Origin: Vibrio cyclitrophicus
GTDB lineage: Bacteria > Pseudomonadota > Gammaproteobacteria > Enterobacterales > Vibrionaceae
Reading direction: 5' to 3'
DNA: 64,000 nt
NCBI GenBank assembly: GCA_023206055.1
Contig: CP065366.1
Span: forward strand, 2,170,001-2,234,000
The notes under the pieces are model-generated. The model saw only the letters and a list, made by a program, of their open reading frames with translations. It searched no databases and was not told the origin of the DNA. Position numbers and translations under genes: made by a program. The number at the start of each line of letters is the position of its first letter. Positions within the stretch are counted from its first letter, which is position 1. Below, piece by piece: positions 29,515-38,744 of the stretch.

Positions 29515-29516
29515 AG

Positions 29517-31445
29517 CTATTCCTCCAGATTGAGCTTACGGCTTGAAACCTCGGCTTGGATGTATGAAATAAAGTCATCCACTTTAAATTTGCCAAGGTC
29601 CTTACCTTTACGTGTACGTACTGCAATTTCGCCGGCTTCCATTTCTTGGTCACCACACACAAGCATGAACGGTACACGTTTCAAAGTATGTTCGCGGATT
29701 TTAAAGCCAATCTTCTCATTTCTCAAGTCTGCTTTGACTCTAAATCCACTTTTTTGCAGTTTTTTCGCAATTTCTTGTACATATTCAGACTGTTTGTCTG
29801 TAATGCCCATAACAATTGCTTGTTCTGGCGCCAACCACGTTGGGAAGAAGCCAGCGTATTCTTCAATAAGAATACCGATGAAGCGTTCTAGTGAACCTAA
29901 AATCGCGCGGTGAATCATAACTGGCGTGTGACGCTCGTTATCTTCACCTACGTAAGTTGCACCTAAACGCTCTGGTAATGCAAAATCGAGCTGCACTGTA
30001 CCACATTGCCATGCGCGGTCCAAACAATCATGCAAAGTAAATTCAATCTTAGGTCCGTAGAACGCACCCTCGCCTTCTTGAATCTCGTATGCAATGTCCA
30101 TTGCCTCTAGCGCTTGCTTAAGGTCAGCCTCTGCACGGTCCCACATTTCGTCTGAACCTACACGCTGTTCTGGACGAGTAGATAGCTTAACAACAATGCT
30201 TTCGAAGCCGAAAGTTGTGTAAGTATCGTAAACCATTTCAATACAAGCTTTAACTTCTTGTTGAACTTGGTCTTCAGTACAGAATACGTGAGCATCATCT
30301 TGAGTGAAGCCACGAACACGCATAATGCCGTGAAGTGCGCCAGACGGCTCGTTACGGTGACATGAGCCGAACTCAGCCATACGTAGCGGTAGATCACGGT
30401 AAGATTTCAAACCTTGGTTGAAGATTTGAACGTGACCAGGACAGTTCATTGGCTTGATAGCGTATTCACGGTTCTCTGAAGAAGTAGTAAACATCGCTTC
30501 AGCGTACTTATCCCAGTGACCAGAGCGTTCCCAAAGAACACGGTCCATCATTAATGGGCCTTTAACTTCTTGATAATCGTACTCAGTCAGTTTTTGACGA
30601 ATAAATACTTCTAGCTCACGGAAGATAGTCCAACCATTGTGATGCCAGAACACCATGCCTGGTGCTTCTTGCTGCATGTGGAATAGATCTAAGTGCTTAC
30701 CGATTTTACGGTGGTCACGTTTAGCCGCTTCTTCTAGGCGCACTAGGTGAGCCTTAAGCGCTTTCTTATCGTGGAATGCAGTGCCGTAGATACGTTGAAG
30801 CATCTTGTTGTCACTGTTACCACGCCAGTAAGCACCCGCTACGTTAAGTAGCGTGAAGTGTTGGCAGAAGCCCATATGTGGAACGTGTGGACCACGACAC
30901 ATATCGATGTATTCTTCATGATGGTACAGGCCTGGACGATCGTCTTTAGAAACGTTCTCATCCAAGATTTCGATTTTGTAAGTCTCGCCGCGAGCTTCGA
31001 ATGCGTCACGCGCTTCCTGCCAGCTAACTTTCTTCTTAACAACCTGGTACTTGGTCTTCGCTAGCTCTTTCATACGCTTTTCAATCTTTTCTAGATCTTC
31101 TTGCGTTAGAGAGTGCTCAAGGTCGATATCGTAGTAGAAACCGTTATCGATGGTAGGACCGATCGCCATTTTCGCTTCTGGAAAAAGCTGCTTAATCGCG
31201 TGACCTAAAAGGTGAGCACAAGAGTGACGAACGATCTCAAGGCCATCAACTTCATCTTTAGCAGTGATGATTTCTAGGCTTGCATCGTTTTCGATAAGAT
31301 CACAAGCATCAACACGCTCGCCGTCTACACGACCAGCAATGGTTGCTTTCGCAAGGCCAGGACCGATTGATAGGGCAACATCTAGAGTTGATACAGGGTT
31401 GTCAAATTGACGCTGACTACCGTCAGGAAGAGTAATAATTGGCAT
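29517..31445 (-). CDS. thrS: threonyl-tRNA synthetase
   Basis: 642 residues from the ATG at 31445 (MPIITLPDGSQ), preceded by AAAGGA; a longer frame upstream lacks support. Order: TGS domain (1-~61), second additional/editing domain with HSCAHLLGHA and the HxxxC zinc-like site, class II catalytic core with zinc ligands in NCPGHV, DDAHVF and IHRAILGS, then the anticodon-binding domain. It charges tRNA-Thr. It heads thrS-infC-rpmI-rplT and is probably autoregulated through the hairpin at 31464-31484. Confidence 0.98.
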   Translation of the reverse strand: MPIITLPDGSQRQFDNPVSTLDVALSIGPGLAKATIAGRVDGERVDACDLIENDASLEIITAKDEVDGLEIVRHSCAHLLGHAIKQLFPEAKMAIGPTIDNGFYYDIDLEHSLTQEDLEKIEKRMKELAKTKYQVVKKKVSWQEARDAFEARGETYKIEILDENVSKDDRPGLYHHEEYIDMCRGPHVPHMGFCQHFTLLNVAGAYWRGNSDNKMLQRIYGTAFHDKKALKAHLVRLEEAAKRDHRKIGKHLDLFHMQQEAPGMVFWHHNGWTIFRELEVFIRQKLTEYDYQEVKGPLMMDRVLWERSGHWDKYAEAMFTTSSENREYAIKPMNCPGHVQIFNQGLKSYRDLPLRMAEFGSCHRNEPSGALHGIMRVRGFTQDDAHVFCTEDQVQQEVKACIEMVYDTYTTFGFESIVVKLSTRPEQRVGSDEMWDRAEADLKQALEAMDIAYEIQEGEGAFYGPKIEFTLHDCLDRAWQCGTVQLDFALPERLGATYVGEDNERHTPVMIHRAILGSLERFIGILIEEYAGFFPTWLAPEQAIVMGITDKQSEYVQEIAKKLQKSGFRVKADLRNEKIGFKIREHTLKRVPFMLVCGDQEMEAGEIAVRTRKGKDLGKFKVDDFISYIQAEVSSRKLNLEE

Positions 31446-31463
31446 TATTTGTCCTTTACAGTG

Positions 31464-31484
31464 GTGTTGCACACCAAGCAACAC
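31464..31484 (-). promoter_or_regulatory. thrS operator hairpin mimicking the tRNA-Thr anticodon arm
   Basis: On the minus strand a perfect 7-bp stem GTGTTGC/GCAACAC closes a 7-base loop TTGGTGT, 18 bases before the ATG. In anticodon-loop numbering U33 is followed by GGU at 34-36, the anticodon of tRNA-Thr(GGU). E. coli ThrRS represses its mRNA through an anticodon-like loop at the same place. Confidence 0.8.
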
Positions 31485-31611
31485 ATGAAAATGTTTAATA
31501 TATGTTTTTCAACCAACAAGTATGTTGATCGGAGATATATGCATAATAAAGATACCCACATAGAAGCAAATACAGATGCCCCATTTGTGAGTAGCCGAAC
31601 ATTGTAACGAA

Positions 31612-31617
31612 ATTATA
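31612..31617 (-). promoter_or_regulatory. candidate thrS -10 box
   Basis: A perfect TATAAT on the minus strand, about 165 bases upstream of the thrS ATG, would leave room for a long operator leader. No good -35 was found at 17 bases. The rest of 31485-31843 shows no gene. Confidence 0.4.
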
Positions 31618-31843
31618 TGAAATGACAATGACAGAGAGAGCCTCTCGACTCTCCCATAGGCCCAATAGATGAGATCTCATCGTGCTAACCAGCGGCTTCC
31701 CCTCTCCTTCAAGCCACCTTTAAAATCGAGCTGCCCTAATTTGTTGTTTCGTCTTATTTATTGCACCTTATCTATTCCGACTTAGACCCCACGAATTCGG
31801 TATTTAGAACTAAGCTATATAGAAGCAATGGAATGCGGATGAA

Positions 31844-32833
31844 ATGCATATGGGAACACAGACTACTTTTATATCGTTCATACCAACTTTATCGTTAATA
31901 GTAGCCGCAGTTATGTATGCTCCCGCGACATCGGCCAACAAAAATTACGGCCCCTTAATCAGCTATACTCAAGCACCATTACAATCAATGCGTCATACCC
32001 CAACACTTCGCTCAGGCTTTCCGCTCGAAGAGAAAAGGCTTGAAGTGTTTACAGCCTTAACTGCCGCGAGTATCTGGGCTAACTCCCACGACTATCATTT
32101 AGACTATTATCAGAATCAACTTCAAACAGGGCTGAAATGGCAGCTAACCACGGCGTGGCAAGTAGAACTCAACTACCGCTGGTTATACGCCGCAAATAAT
32201 CACCTCGATAAAGTCATCATCAATTACCACGACCTATTTGGTATCGACCAAGCAGGAAGGGAACGTAAGGAGAGACACCAATTCGATATTTATGCACCAG
32301 ACCATGAAGTCAATATTAGCGACTTCTCTGGCGACACACTGACCAGCGCTTTCACGCTCTACACTCAATATCAGATCATAAATATAGAAAACCACGGCTT
32401 GTCTTTTGGCGTATCTCTATATCACAATAATGTCAGCCACGGCGCCTTCGAAGGAAGCAGCAACGAGCAAAGCGCTCAATTCAACTATGCATACCAGCTA
32501 GGCATCAATACCTTCTATACAAGCTTGGGGGTGGCGAATCAGTCCAGTCGAGAGGTGGAAAATAGCTTTTCACATAAGAAAACGACATGGTCATGGATGG
32601 GAGGCTATCAGCTTACGTTATTTGAAAACCATGAATTACACCTAGAGTATCGATGGTATGAAGGTGCAGAAGATGGCGACACAGAGTTTTCAGAAGCCGC
32701 GAATGAAATGATGCTTGGCTATCGTTATCTCATGCAACGTTCAGCTATCGAGATATCCATTATCGAGAACATCTTCAACATGGACAACTCAACCGATGTT
32801 GCCTTCCAATTGGCCTATCGTCATCAGTGGTAA
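31844..32833 (+). CDS. DUF3187-like outer membrane beta-barrel protein
   Basis: 329 residues. The N-terminal hydrophobic segment ends in an AxA-type signal peptidase site near APATSANK. The mature part alternates aromatic and polar residues (LQTGLKWQLTTAWQVELNYRW, LEYRWYEGAED) and ends in a short strand with C-terminal Trp, as in outer membrane barrels. It resembles the DUF3187 family common in Vibrio and Shewanella; function unknown. A second ATG two codons in is also possible. It stands alone. Confidence 0.8.
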   Translation: MHMGTQTTFISFIPTLSLIVAAVMYAPATSANKNYGPLISYTQAPLQSMRHTPTLRSGFPLEEKRLEVFTALTAASIWANSHDYHLDYYQNQLQTGLKWQLTTAWQVELNYRWLYAANNHLDKVIINYHDLFGIDQAGRERKERHQFDIYAPDHEVNISDFSGDTLTSAFTLYTQYQIINIENHGLSFGVSLYHNNVSHGAFEGSSNEQSAQFNYAYQLGINTFYTSLGVANQSSREVENSFSHKKTTWSWMGGYQLTLFENHELHLEYRWYEGAEDGDTEFSEAANEMMLGYRYLMQRSAIEISIIENIFNMDNSTDVAFQLAYRHQW

Positions 32834-32866
32834 ACACGTTTCAGGTCGACAAAGTAAAATCAAAAA

Positions 32867-32890
32867 AAGCCGAACGGATAAGTTCGGCTT
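32867..32890. terminator. bidirectional terminator between DUF3187 and Spo0M genes
   Basis: Stem AAGCCGAAC/GTTCGGCTT, 6-base loop. The T7 run is on the minus strand, so it mainly serves the Spo0M-like gene. Confidence 0.75.
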
Positions 32891-32945
32891 AGGGAGTCTA
32901 TGTTGTCTCTATTAATAGAAAAAGCGACTATTAACAGAAAGGGAA

Positions 32946-33689
32946 CTACGCACTCATGATTCTTGATACAGCGTTGCGGATATCTGAGTCAGCCGCGTTT
33001 GCAGGCAAGCTGAATGAGATGTATTGATCGCCACGGAAGCTCATTGAGCGATCGATTTCTGCGAGGCAGTGAACCATTGAGCCTTCAACGATGAATGACA
33101 GCTCGATCTCTTTGTTATTCATGAAACCGCCGCTACGAAATTCAATCTCTTGGTAACACCCCGAACGAGAAGCAAAGCTGTTGCCTTTCAAGAAGCCCTT
33201 CTCTACGTCTGCTTTCACCATTGCCATTCCCGATGCTTCCACACCTTGGATAATTTTAGCGACAGTTGGCAGTGGGTGTACCGAGATAAAATCACGGTCT
33301 TTAGGGTCAATCGCGAAGCCAATATCTAGGTTAGTTTCTACCCACACATGGCATTGGTTCATTTGTGCGTTCAAGGCGGTGACTGGCGTTTCGTCATTTA
33401 ACTTAAGACGGAATGGAACCAGTTTGGTTTCGCCCGGTTGGATAACGAAAGGTTCTACGGCTTGAATACGACCCAATGAAAAGGTTTCGTAGCTGGTGCT
33501 GTCTTCTGTTTCTACTTTAACTTCTGTGTTGAGAACCAAGTTGATAAGGTCAATTTGTTGCTCAACGTCGCCGCCAACAATGTGAACATTGCCAGACAAC
33601 TCTCCACCTTGGAAAACTTCAATATTATCTAAGACGGTATCAACTTTTGCTGCACCGATGCCCAACGAGGCCTTTAATTTCTTAAACAT
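32946..33689 (-). CDS. Spo0M-like (SpoOM) protein, arrestin-type fold
   Basis: 247 residues with the family start MFKKLKASLGIGAAKVDTVL, a central FRLKLNDETPVTA region and a C-terminal EIDR region. Spo0M proteins have an arrestin-like beta-sandwich. In Bacillus they affect sporulation control; in non-sporulating Vibrio the role is unknown. AGGGAAA precedes the ATG. It is monocistronic. Confidence 0.88.
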   Translation of the reverse strand: MFKKLKASLGIGAAKVDTVLDNIEVFQGGELSGNVHIVGGDVEQQIDLINLVLNTEVKVETEDSTSYETFSLGRIQAVEPFVIQPGETKLVPFRLKLNDETPVTALNAQMNQCHVWVETNLDIGFAIDPKDRDFISVHPLPTVAKIIQGVEASGMAMVKADVEKGFLKGNSFASRSGCYQEIEFRSGGFMNNKEIELSFIVEGSMVHCLAEIDRSMSFRGDQYISFSLPANAADSDIRNAVSRIMSA

Positions 33690-33843
33690 ATTATTTCCCT
33701 TTCTAATTATCTGATTTACGAATAGTTATTGCGTGACAATTTGCGACACTTACCTCACAGAATCAAGCAATTTGCCCCATCTATGTTGAATAACGTCACA
33801 TTGCCCGAGGAAATGTTGAAATCGTGAAAAATTCCGTTACTCT

Positions 33844-33859
33844 ATTTGTATAGTCAAAT
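33844..33859 (+). promoter_or_regulatory. candidate HutC operator ahead of hutC
   Basis: ATTTG-TATAGT-CAAAT dyad 11 bases before the hutC ATG. Its TGTATAGTCA core is close to the TGTATATACA palindrome before hutI, so the repressor may control itself. Confidence 0.5.
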
Positions 33860-33870
33860 AAGGTTTCATT

Positions 33871-34584
33871 ATGTCGAAAGCGCCGCTCTACCTTCAGATA
33901 AAACAGTTCATAGACGACAATATCACCAGTGGTCACTGGCCAGTGGGTTACCAGATAACCACAGAACTCGAACTCACAGAGCAGTTCAATGTGAGTCGAA
34001 TGACGGTCAATAAAGCCATTCGAGATCTGGTGTCTGAAGGCAAGCTCATTAGGAAACCAAGGCTAGGTACTTTTGTTTGTGAACCAGATGAAAAAGCGCA
34101 GTCTCCCCTACTTGATATCAACAACATCGCGCAAGAGATCAAAGATCGAGGCCAAACGTATGCTAGTCAAGTTATCAAGCACAAGAGCATCAAGGCTGAT
34201 GAAAGCACCGCCACACGGCTAGGTGTGATGATCAATGCCGAAGTATTCTATAGTGAAATCATTCACTTTGCTGACAACACACCGATTCAATTGGAAGCGC
34301 GCTGGGTAAACTCTCAAGCCGCTCCAAAATATCTAGAGCAAGATTTTTCAACCTCGACACCCAATGAATACCTTTCAAAAAGCTGCCCGTTAAGTGCTAT
34401 CGAGCACACAGTTGAAGCCATTATTCCAGACTTACAAATCAGAACGTCACTTAAGCTATCTGAATCAGAGCCTTGCCTTCTTTTGAATAGAAGAACATGG
34501 AGCAAAGAGCGCCTAATCAGCTTTGCATTGCTCTACCATCCTGGCTCTAAGTACAAATTAAGCTCCAAGATACTTCTAGATTAA
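33871..34584 (+). CDS. hutC: histidine utilisation repressor, GntR/HutC family
   Basis: 237 residues. N-terminal winged helix (MSKAPLYLQIKQFIDDNI..., TELELTEQFNVSRMTVNKAIRDL) and a C-terminal UTRA ligand domain (from ~90, including EARWVNSQAAP). It represses hut genes until urocanate binds. It is the first gene of the hut locus, 107 bases before hutI with its own likely operator between. Confidence 0.94.
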   Translation: MSKAPLYLQIKQFIDDNITSGHWPVGYQITTELELTEQFNVSRMTVNKAIRDLVSEGKLIRKPRLGTFVCEPDEKAQSPLLDINNIAQEIKDRGQTYASQVIKHKSIKADESTATRLGVMINAEVFYSEIIHFADNTPIQLEARWVNSQAAPKYLEQDFSTSTPNEYLSKSCPLSAIEHTVEAIIPDLQIRTSLKLSESEPCLLLNRRTWSKERLISFALLYHPGSKYKLSSKILLD

Positions 34585-34658
34585 AGAACATCATCCTGAT
34601 CGTCGATCACATTTTTGCAACATCAACTTGATTCGGGTCAGCATTTAGCCTATTTATT

Positions 34659-34668
34659 TGTATATACA
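34659..34668 (+). promoter_or_regulatory. candidate HutC operator ahead of hutI
   Basis: Perfect 10-bp palindrome TGTATATACA, about 30 bases before the hutI ATG. It matches the TGTATATACA-type core known for HutC sites in other proteobacteria. Confidence 0.65.
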
Positions 34669-34697
34669 TTTAATGTTTAGCAAAGATCTAGGTGATT

Positions 34698-35948
34698 ATG
34701 AATTTGATCCTCAAAAACGCACGAGTGGTCTCCATGAGTTCGGGAGCCGATGGTTATCAGCCTTCTTCCCCTCAAGATATCGTTATCGAAGACGGTAAGA
34801 TCGTGTCCATATCTTGTTCAAACCAAAGCGCACTTGCTTCTGAATTAGAACAAGTAAGTATTGATGGTTCTTTGGATTACGTCACCTATGACTGCAAAAA
34901 CAAGCTAGTAACACCTGGGTTAATTGATTGCCATACTCATCTCGTATTTGCGGGTAATCGCGCCAACGAGTTTGAGCAGCGTTTGAATGGTGTGTCTTAC
35001 ACCGACATCGCCAAGCAAGGCGGTGGCATTCTAGCGACAGTCACTGCAACACGCGCAGCGCAAGAATCCGAACTGGTTGAAATGGCCTTGCCGAGACTTG
35101 ATGGTCTGCTAAGAAGTGGCGTAACCAGCATCGAAGTAAAATCTGGTTATGGTTTAACACTTGAAGATGAGCTCAAGATGCTGCGTGCAGCCAAAGCGTT
35201 AGAGAATCATCGCCGTATTAAGATCACCACGACTCTCCTTGCAGCACATGCTGTGCCGCCTGAATACAAAGAACAGCCGGACAGCTATATCGATCTGGTG
35301 TGCCAAGAGATCATTCCTAAAGCCGCAGAGCAAGGGCTCGCCGATGCAGTTGACGTGTTCTGTGAATCTATCGGCTTCAACCTAGAACAAACCGAACGTG
35401 TATTTGCAGCAGCCAAAAAACATGGGCTCGCGATTAAAGGCCACACAGAACAGCTCTCTAATATGGGCGGCAGCGCACTTGCAGCGAAATACGATGCCCT
35501 CTCTGTTGACCATGTTGAGTACTTAGATGAAGTTGGTATAAAGGCACTGGCTGAATCAGGCACAGTTGCTACCTTGCTACCCGGAGCTTTCTATTTCTTA
35601 AAAGAGACTCAACAGCCGCCAATTGCCTTACTTCGTGAACACAATATCCCAATGGCAATAGCGACCGATTTAAACCCCGGCACTTCGCCGTTTGCTGATT
35701 TAACACTGATGATGAACATGAGCTGCACCCTATTTGGCACGACGCCTGAAGAAGTCCTGCGCGGTGTGACTTGTCATGCTGCCGCTGCCATTGGTGAATC
35801 GCAAAACAGAGGCAAAATTGAAGTGGGTTACGCTGCTGATTTGGCTATCTGGAATATCGAGCACCCTGCCGACTTAAGCTATCAAGTCGGTGTTCCTCAT
35901 TTGCATAAACGCATTGTTAATGGCGAGGTATGTCATGACTCAATCTAA
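34698..35948 (+). CDS. hutI: imidazolonepropionase
   Basis: 416 residues from ATG at 34698, chosen over a GTG two codons upstream because AGGTG is correctly spaced. Amidohydrolase superfamily: metal motif DCHTHLVFAGNR, then GHTEQLSN, DHVEYLD and ATDLNPGTSP. It hydrolyses imidazolone propionate to formiminoglutamate, third step of histidine degradation. The end overlaps hutG by 14 bases. Confidence 0.95.
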   Translation: MNLILKNARVVSMSSGADGYQPSSPQDIVIEDGKIVSISCSNQSALASELEQVSIDGSLDYVTYDCKNKLVTPGLIDCHTHLVFAGNRANEFEQRLNGVSYTDIAKQGGGILATVTATRAAQESELVEMALPRLDGLLRSGVTSIEVKSGYGLTLEDELKMLRAAKALENHRRIKITTTLLAAHAVPPEYKEQPDSYIDLVCQEIIPKAAEQGLADAVDVFCESIGFNLEQTERVFAAAKKHGLAIKGHTEQLSNMGGSALAAKYDALSVDHVEYLDEVGIKALAESGTVATLLPGAFYFLKETQQPPIALLREHNIPMAIATDLNPGTSPFADLTLMMNMSCTLFGTTPEEVLRGVTCHAAAAIGESQNRGKIEVGYAADLAIWNIEHPADLSYQVGVPHLHKRIVNGEVCHDSI

Positions 35949-36963
35949 GTCTAACGACATTAAAGCAACAGCAGTCACCACCCACAATTTTGTGTGGACG
36001 GGGCGTAATGACCTTGAAGATGGAGAACTTGGCACCCGAGTTCATCACATCACCAGCCAAGTCAAAAATGGCGATTTGGATGACCAGCTGATGAAGAATG
36101 CTATCGCCTTGGTTGGCTTTGCCAGCGATGCAGGCGTTGCACGAAATAAAGGCCGCGTGGGCGCGAAACAAGCCCCTAACCTGATTCGTCAAGCGTTGGC
36201 TAATATGGCTTGGCACAGCGATACACGCATTGCTGATCTTGGTGATATCGAATGTAGCGATGATCAACTAGAAGTCAGCCAAAAGCAGTGCGCAGATGTG
36301 ATTGCCTATGCGCTATCAACTAGCAAAGTGATTACCCTCGGCGGCGGTCACGAAGTGGCTTGGGCGTCTTTCCAAGGCCTTGCTGAGCATCTTCACAGAA
36401 CTCAACCAGAGCACAAACCTAAGATAGGCATTGTTAATTTTGATGCTCATTTTGATCTTCGTGAATTTGAAAGCGACATCGCTGACGTCAAGCCAAGCTC
36501 AGGCACACCATTTAATCAGATTAGCGAATACTGCCACAAACATCAGTGGCCGTTTCATTACGCTTGTCTTGGCGTGAGTGCTGCAAGTAATACCAAAGCT
36601 CTGTTAAACAAAGCCGACCAACTGGGCGTTTGGTATGAACACGACCGAAACATGACCCAAGTTAACCAAGTCGCTCAACTCATTAAGTTACAAAAATTCA
36701 TCACTGAGTGTGATTACCTCTATCTCACTATTGATCTTGATGTGTTCCCCGCTGCGACTGCACCGGGCGTAAGTGCACCAGCGGCAAGAGGCGTGAGCTA
36801 TGAAGCACTCGCTCCTTTTCTAGAACAGATTCTCCAACACAGTGAAAAACTCATTATCGCGGACATTGCAGAATACAACCCAGACTACGACATCGATGGC
36901 CAAACGGCTCGGTTGACGGCACGTTTGTGTTGGGATATAGCCAGTGCAATGGCCAGCGACTAA
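35935..36963 (+). CDS. hutG: formimidoylglutamase
   Basis: 342 residues from ATG at 35935; longer frames would extend into hutI. Arginase superfamily with manganese ligands in GGGHEVAW, NFDAHFDLR and TIDLDVFPA, and the family GVSAPAARG. It converts formiminoglutamate to glutamate and formamide, the last step. It overlaps the hutI end, so the pair is translationally coupled. Confidence 0.94.
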   Translation: MTQSKSNDIKATAVTTHNFVWTGRNDLEDGELGTRVHHITSQVKNGDLDDQLMKNAIALVGFASDAGVARNKGRVGAKQAPNLIRQALANMAWHSDTRIADLGDIECSDDQLEVSQKQCADVIAYALSTSKVITLGGGHEVAWASFQGLAEHLHRTQPEHKPKIGIVNFDAHFDLREFESDIADVKPSSGTPFNQISEYCHKHQWPFHYACLGVSAASNTKALLNKADQLGVWYEHDRNMTQVNQVAQLIKLQKFITECDYLYLTIDLDVFPAATAPGVSAPAARGVSYEALAPFLEQILQHSEKLIIADIAEYNPDYDIDGQTARLTARLCWDIASAMASD

Positions 36964-36980
36964 TCCAGCTATACCGATAA

Positions 36981-37005
36981 CTACAACTACAACTACAACT
37001 ACAAC
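36981..37005 (+). repeat. four tandem CTACAA hexamers between hutG and hutU
   Basis: Four perfect copies of CTACAA plus one base, in the 72-base gap before hutU and ending about 30 bases from its ATG. Copy number change would alter spacing only, not a frame. Confidence 0.9.
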
Positions 37006-37035
37006 GATATAACGTGAAACAGAAGGAATTCCAAA

Positions 37036-38730
37036 ATGACGGAACACCACAACAGTGACCCTCGTCTCGACACGACTCGCGAAATTCGCGCACCTCATGG
37101 CACCACTTTGCGCGCTAAATCTTGGTTAACAGAAGCACCACTGCGTATGCTGATGAACAACCTAGACCCTGATGTGGCAGAACACCCACATGCACTGGTT
37201 GTATATGGTGGTATTGGTCGCGCTGCGCGTGATTGGAAATGTTATGACAAGATTGTTGAAGTATTAGAGCGTTTAGAAGACGACCAAACGTTACTTGTTC
37301 AATCAGGTAAACCTGTGGGCGTGTTCCCGACTCATAAAAACGCACCTCGCGTACTGATCGCGAATTCTAACCTTGTTCCACACTGGGCAAACTGGGAGCA
37401 CTTCAACGAGCTCGATAAAGAAGGCTTGATGATGTACGGCCAAATGACAGCAGGCAGCTGGATCTACATTGGCTCTCAAGGCATCGTTCAAGGTACTTAT
37501 GAAACGTTTGTTGCTATCGCGAAGAAGCATTTCCAAGGTGAAGCAAACGGCAAATGGGTTCTTACTGGTGGCCTTGGCGGTATGGGTGGTGCTCAACCTC
37601 TTGCTGCAACAATGGCAGGTTTCTCGATGATTGCGGTTGAATGTGATGAATCACGAATCGATTATCGCTTGCGTACTGGTTATGTCGACAAAAAAGCCAC
37701 CAGCATCGATGAAGCGATGGCAATGATTAAAGAATCAGACACACCAATCTCTGTTGGCCTATTAGGCAACGCTGCTGATGTATTCCCAGAGTTAGTTGAA
37801 CGCAACATCACGCCTGACGTAGTGACTGACCAAACCTCTGCCCACGATCCACTGAACGGCTACTTGCCTCAAGGTTGGACAATGGAAAAAGCGGCTCAAG
37901 AACGTTTAGCTGATGAAGCGAAAGTAGTGAAAGCCGCTAAGCAATCTATGGCGATTCAAGTACAAGCCATGCTAGATCTTCAATACCGTGGCGCTGCGAC
38001 TGTAGATTACGGCAACAACATTCGCCAAATGGCACTGGAAGAAGGTGTGGAAAACGCGTTTGATTTCCCAGGCTTCGTTCCTGCATATATACGACCTTTA
38101 TTTTGCGAAGGCGTCGGTCCATTCCGTTGGGCTGCTCTATCTGGCGACCCTGAAGACATCTACAAAACAGACCAAAAAGTAAAAGAATTGATTCCAGATA
38201 ACCCGCATCTACACAACTGGCTAGATATGGCGCGTGAACGCATTCAGTTCCAAGGCCTACCTGCTCGTATTTGTTGGGTTGGCTTGAAAGATCGTGAACG
38301 TTTAGGCCAAGCATTCAATGAAATGGTTAAAAATGGCGAATTGAAAGCACCGGTTGTTATCGGTCGTGACCACTTAGATTCAGGTTCAGTTGCAAGCCCG
38401 AATCGCGAAACAGAAGGTATGATGGATGGATCAGATGCCGTATCAGATTGGCCTCTATTGAACGCTCTGCTAAATACTGCAGGCGGCGCAACATGGGTTT
38501 CTCTGCACCACGGTGGCGGTGTTGGCATGGGCTTCTCACAACACTCCGGTATGGTGATTTGTTGTGACGGCAGTGAAGATGCATCGCAACGTATTGCTCG
38601 TGTACTTCACAATGATCCGGCCACTGGCGTTATGCGTCATGCTGATGCGGGTTACGATATTGCCAAGCAGTGTGCTAAAGAGCAGAAGCTTGATTTACCT
38701 ATGCTAAACGAAGAACTTCGTCGCCTTTAA
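37036..38730 (+). CDS. hutU: urocanate hydratase
   Basis: 564 residues, typical length. The NAD-binding glycine motif GLGGMGGAQPLAATMAG is at ~179-195, and conserved YGGIGRAARDW and HHGGGVGMGFSQHSGM sequences are present. It turns urocanate into imidazolone propionate, second step. Good site AAGGAA. The stop touches the hutH upstream region, so it is one operon. Confidence 0.97.
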   Translation: MTEHHNSDPRLDTTREIRAPHGTTLRAKSWLTEAPLRMLMNNLDPDVAEHPHALVVYGGIGRAARDWKCYDKIVEVLERLEDDQTLLVQSGKPVGVFPTHKNAPRVLIANSNLVPHWANWEHFNELDKEGLMMYGQMTAGSWIYIGSQGIVQGTYETFVAIAKKHFQGEANGKWVLTGGLGGMGGAQPLAATMAGFSMIAVECDESRIDYRLRTGYVDKKATSIDEAMAMIKESDTPISVGLLGNAADVFPELVERNITPDVVTDQTSAHDPLNGYLPQGWTMEKAAQERLADEAKVVKAAKQSMAIQVQAMLDLQYRGAATVDYGNNIRQMALEEGVENAFDFPGFVPAYIRPLFCEGVGPFRWAALSGDPEDIYKTDQKVKELIPDNPHLHNWLDMARERIQFQGLPARICWVGLKDRERLGQAFNEMVKNGELKAPVVIGRDHLDSGSVASPNRETEGMMDGSDAVSDWPLLNALLNTAGGATWVSLHHGGGVGMGFSQHSGMVICCDGSEDASQRIARVLHNDPATGVMRHADAGYDIAKQCAKEQKLDLPMLNEELRRL

Positions 38731-38744
38731 TGTCTGGAGAGAAC

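Noticed and set aside
36820..37098. Minus-strand ORF with a poly-Val run
   Set aside because: Poly-Val is just the CTACAA repeat read backwards; overlaps hutG and hutU.
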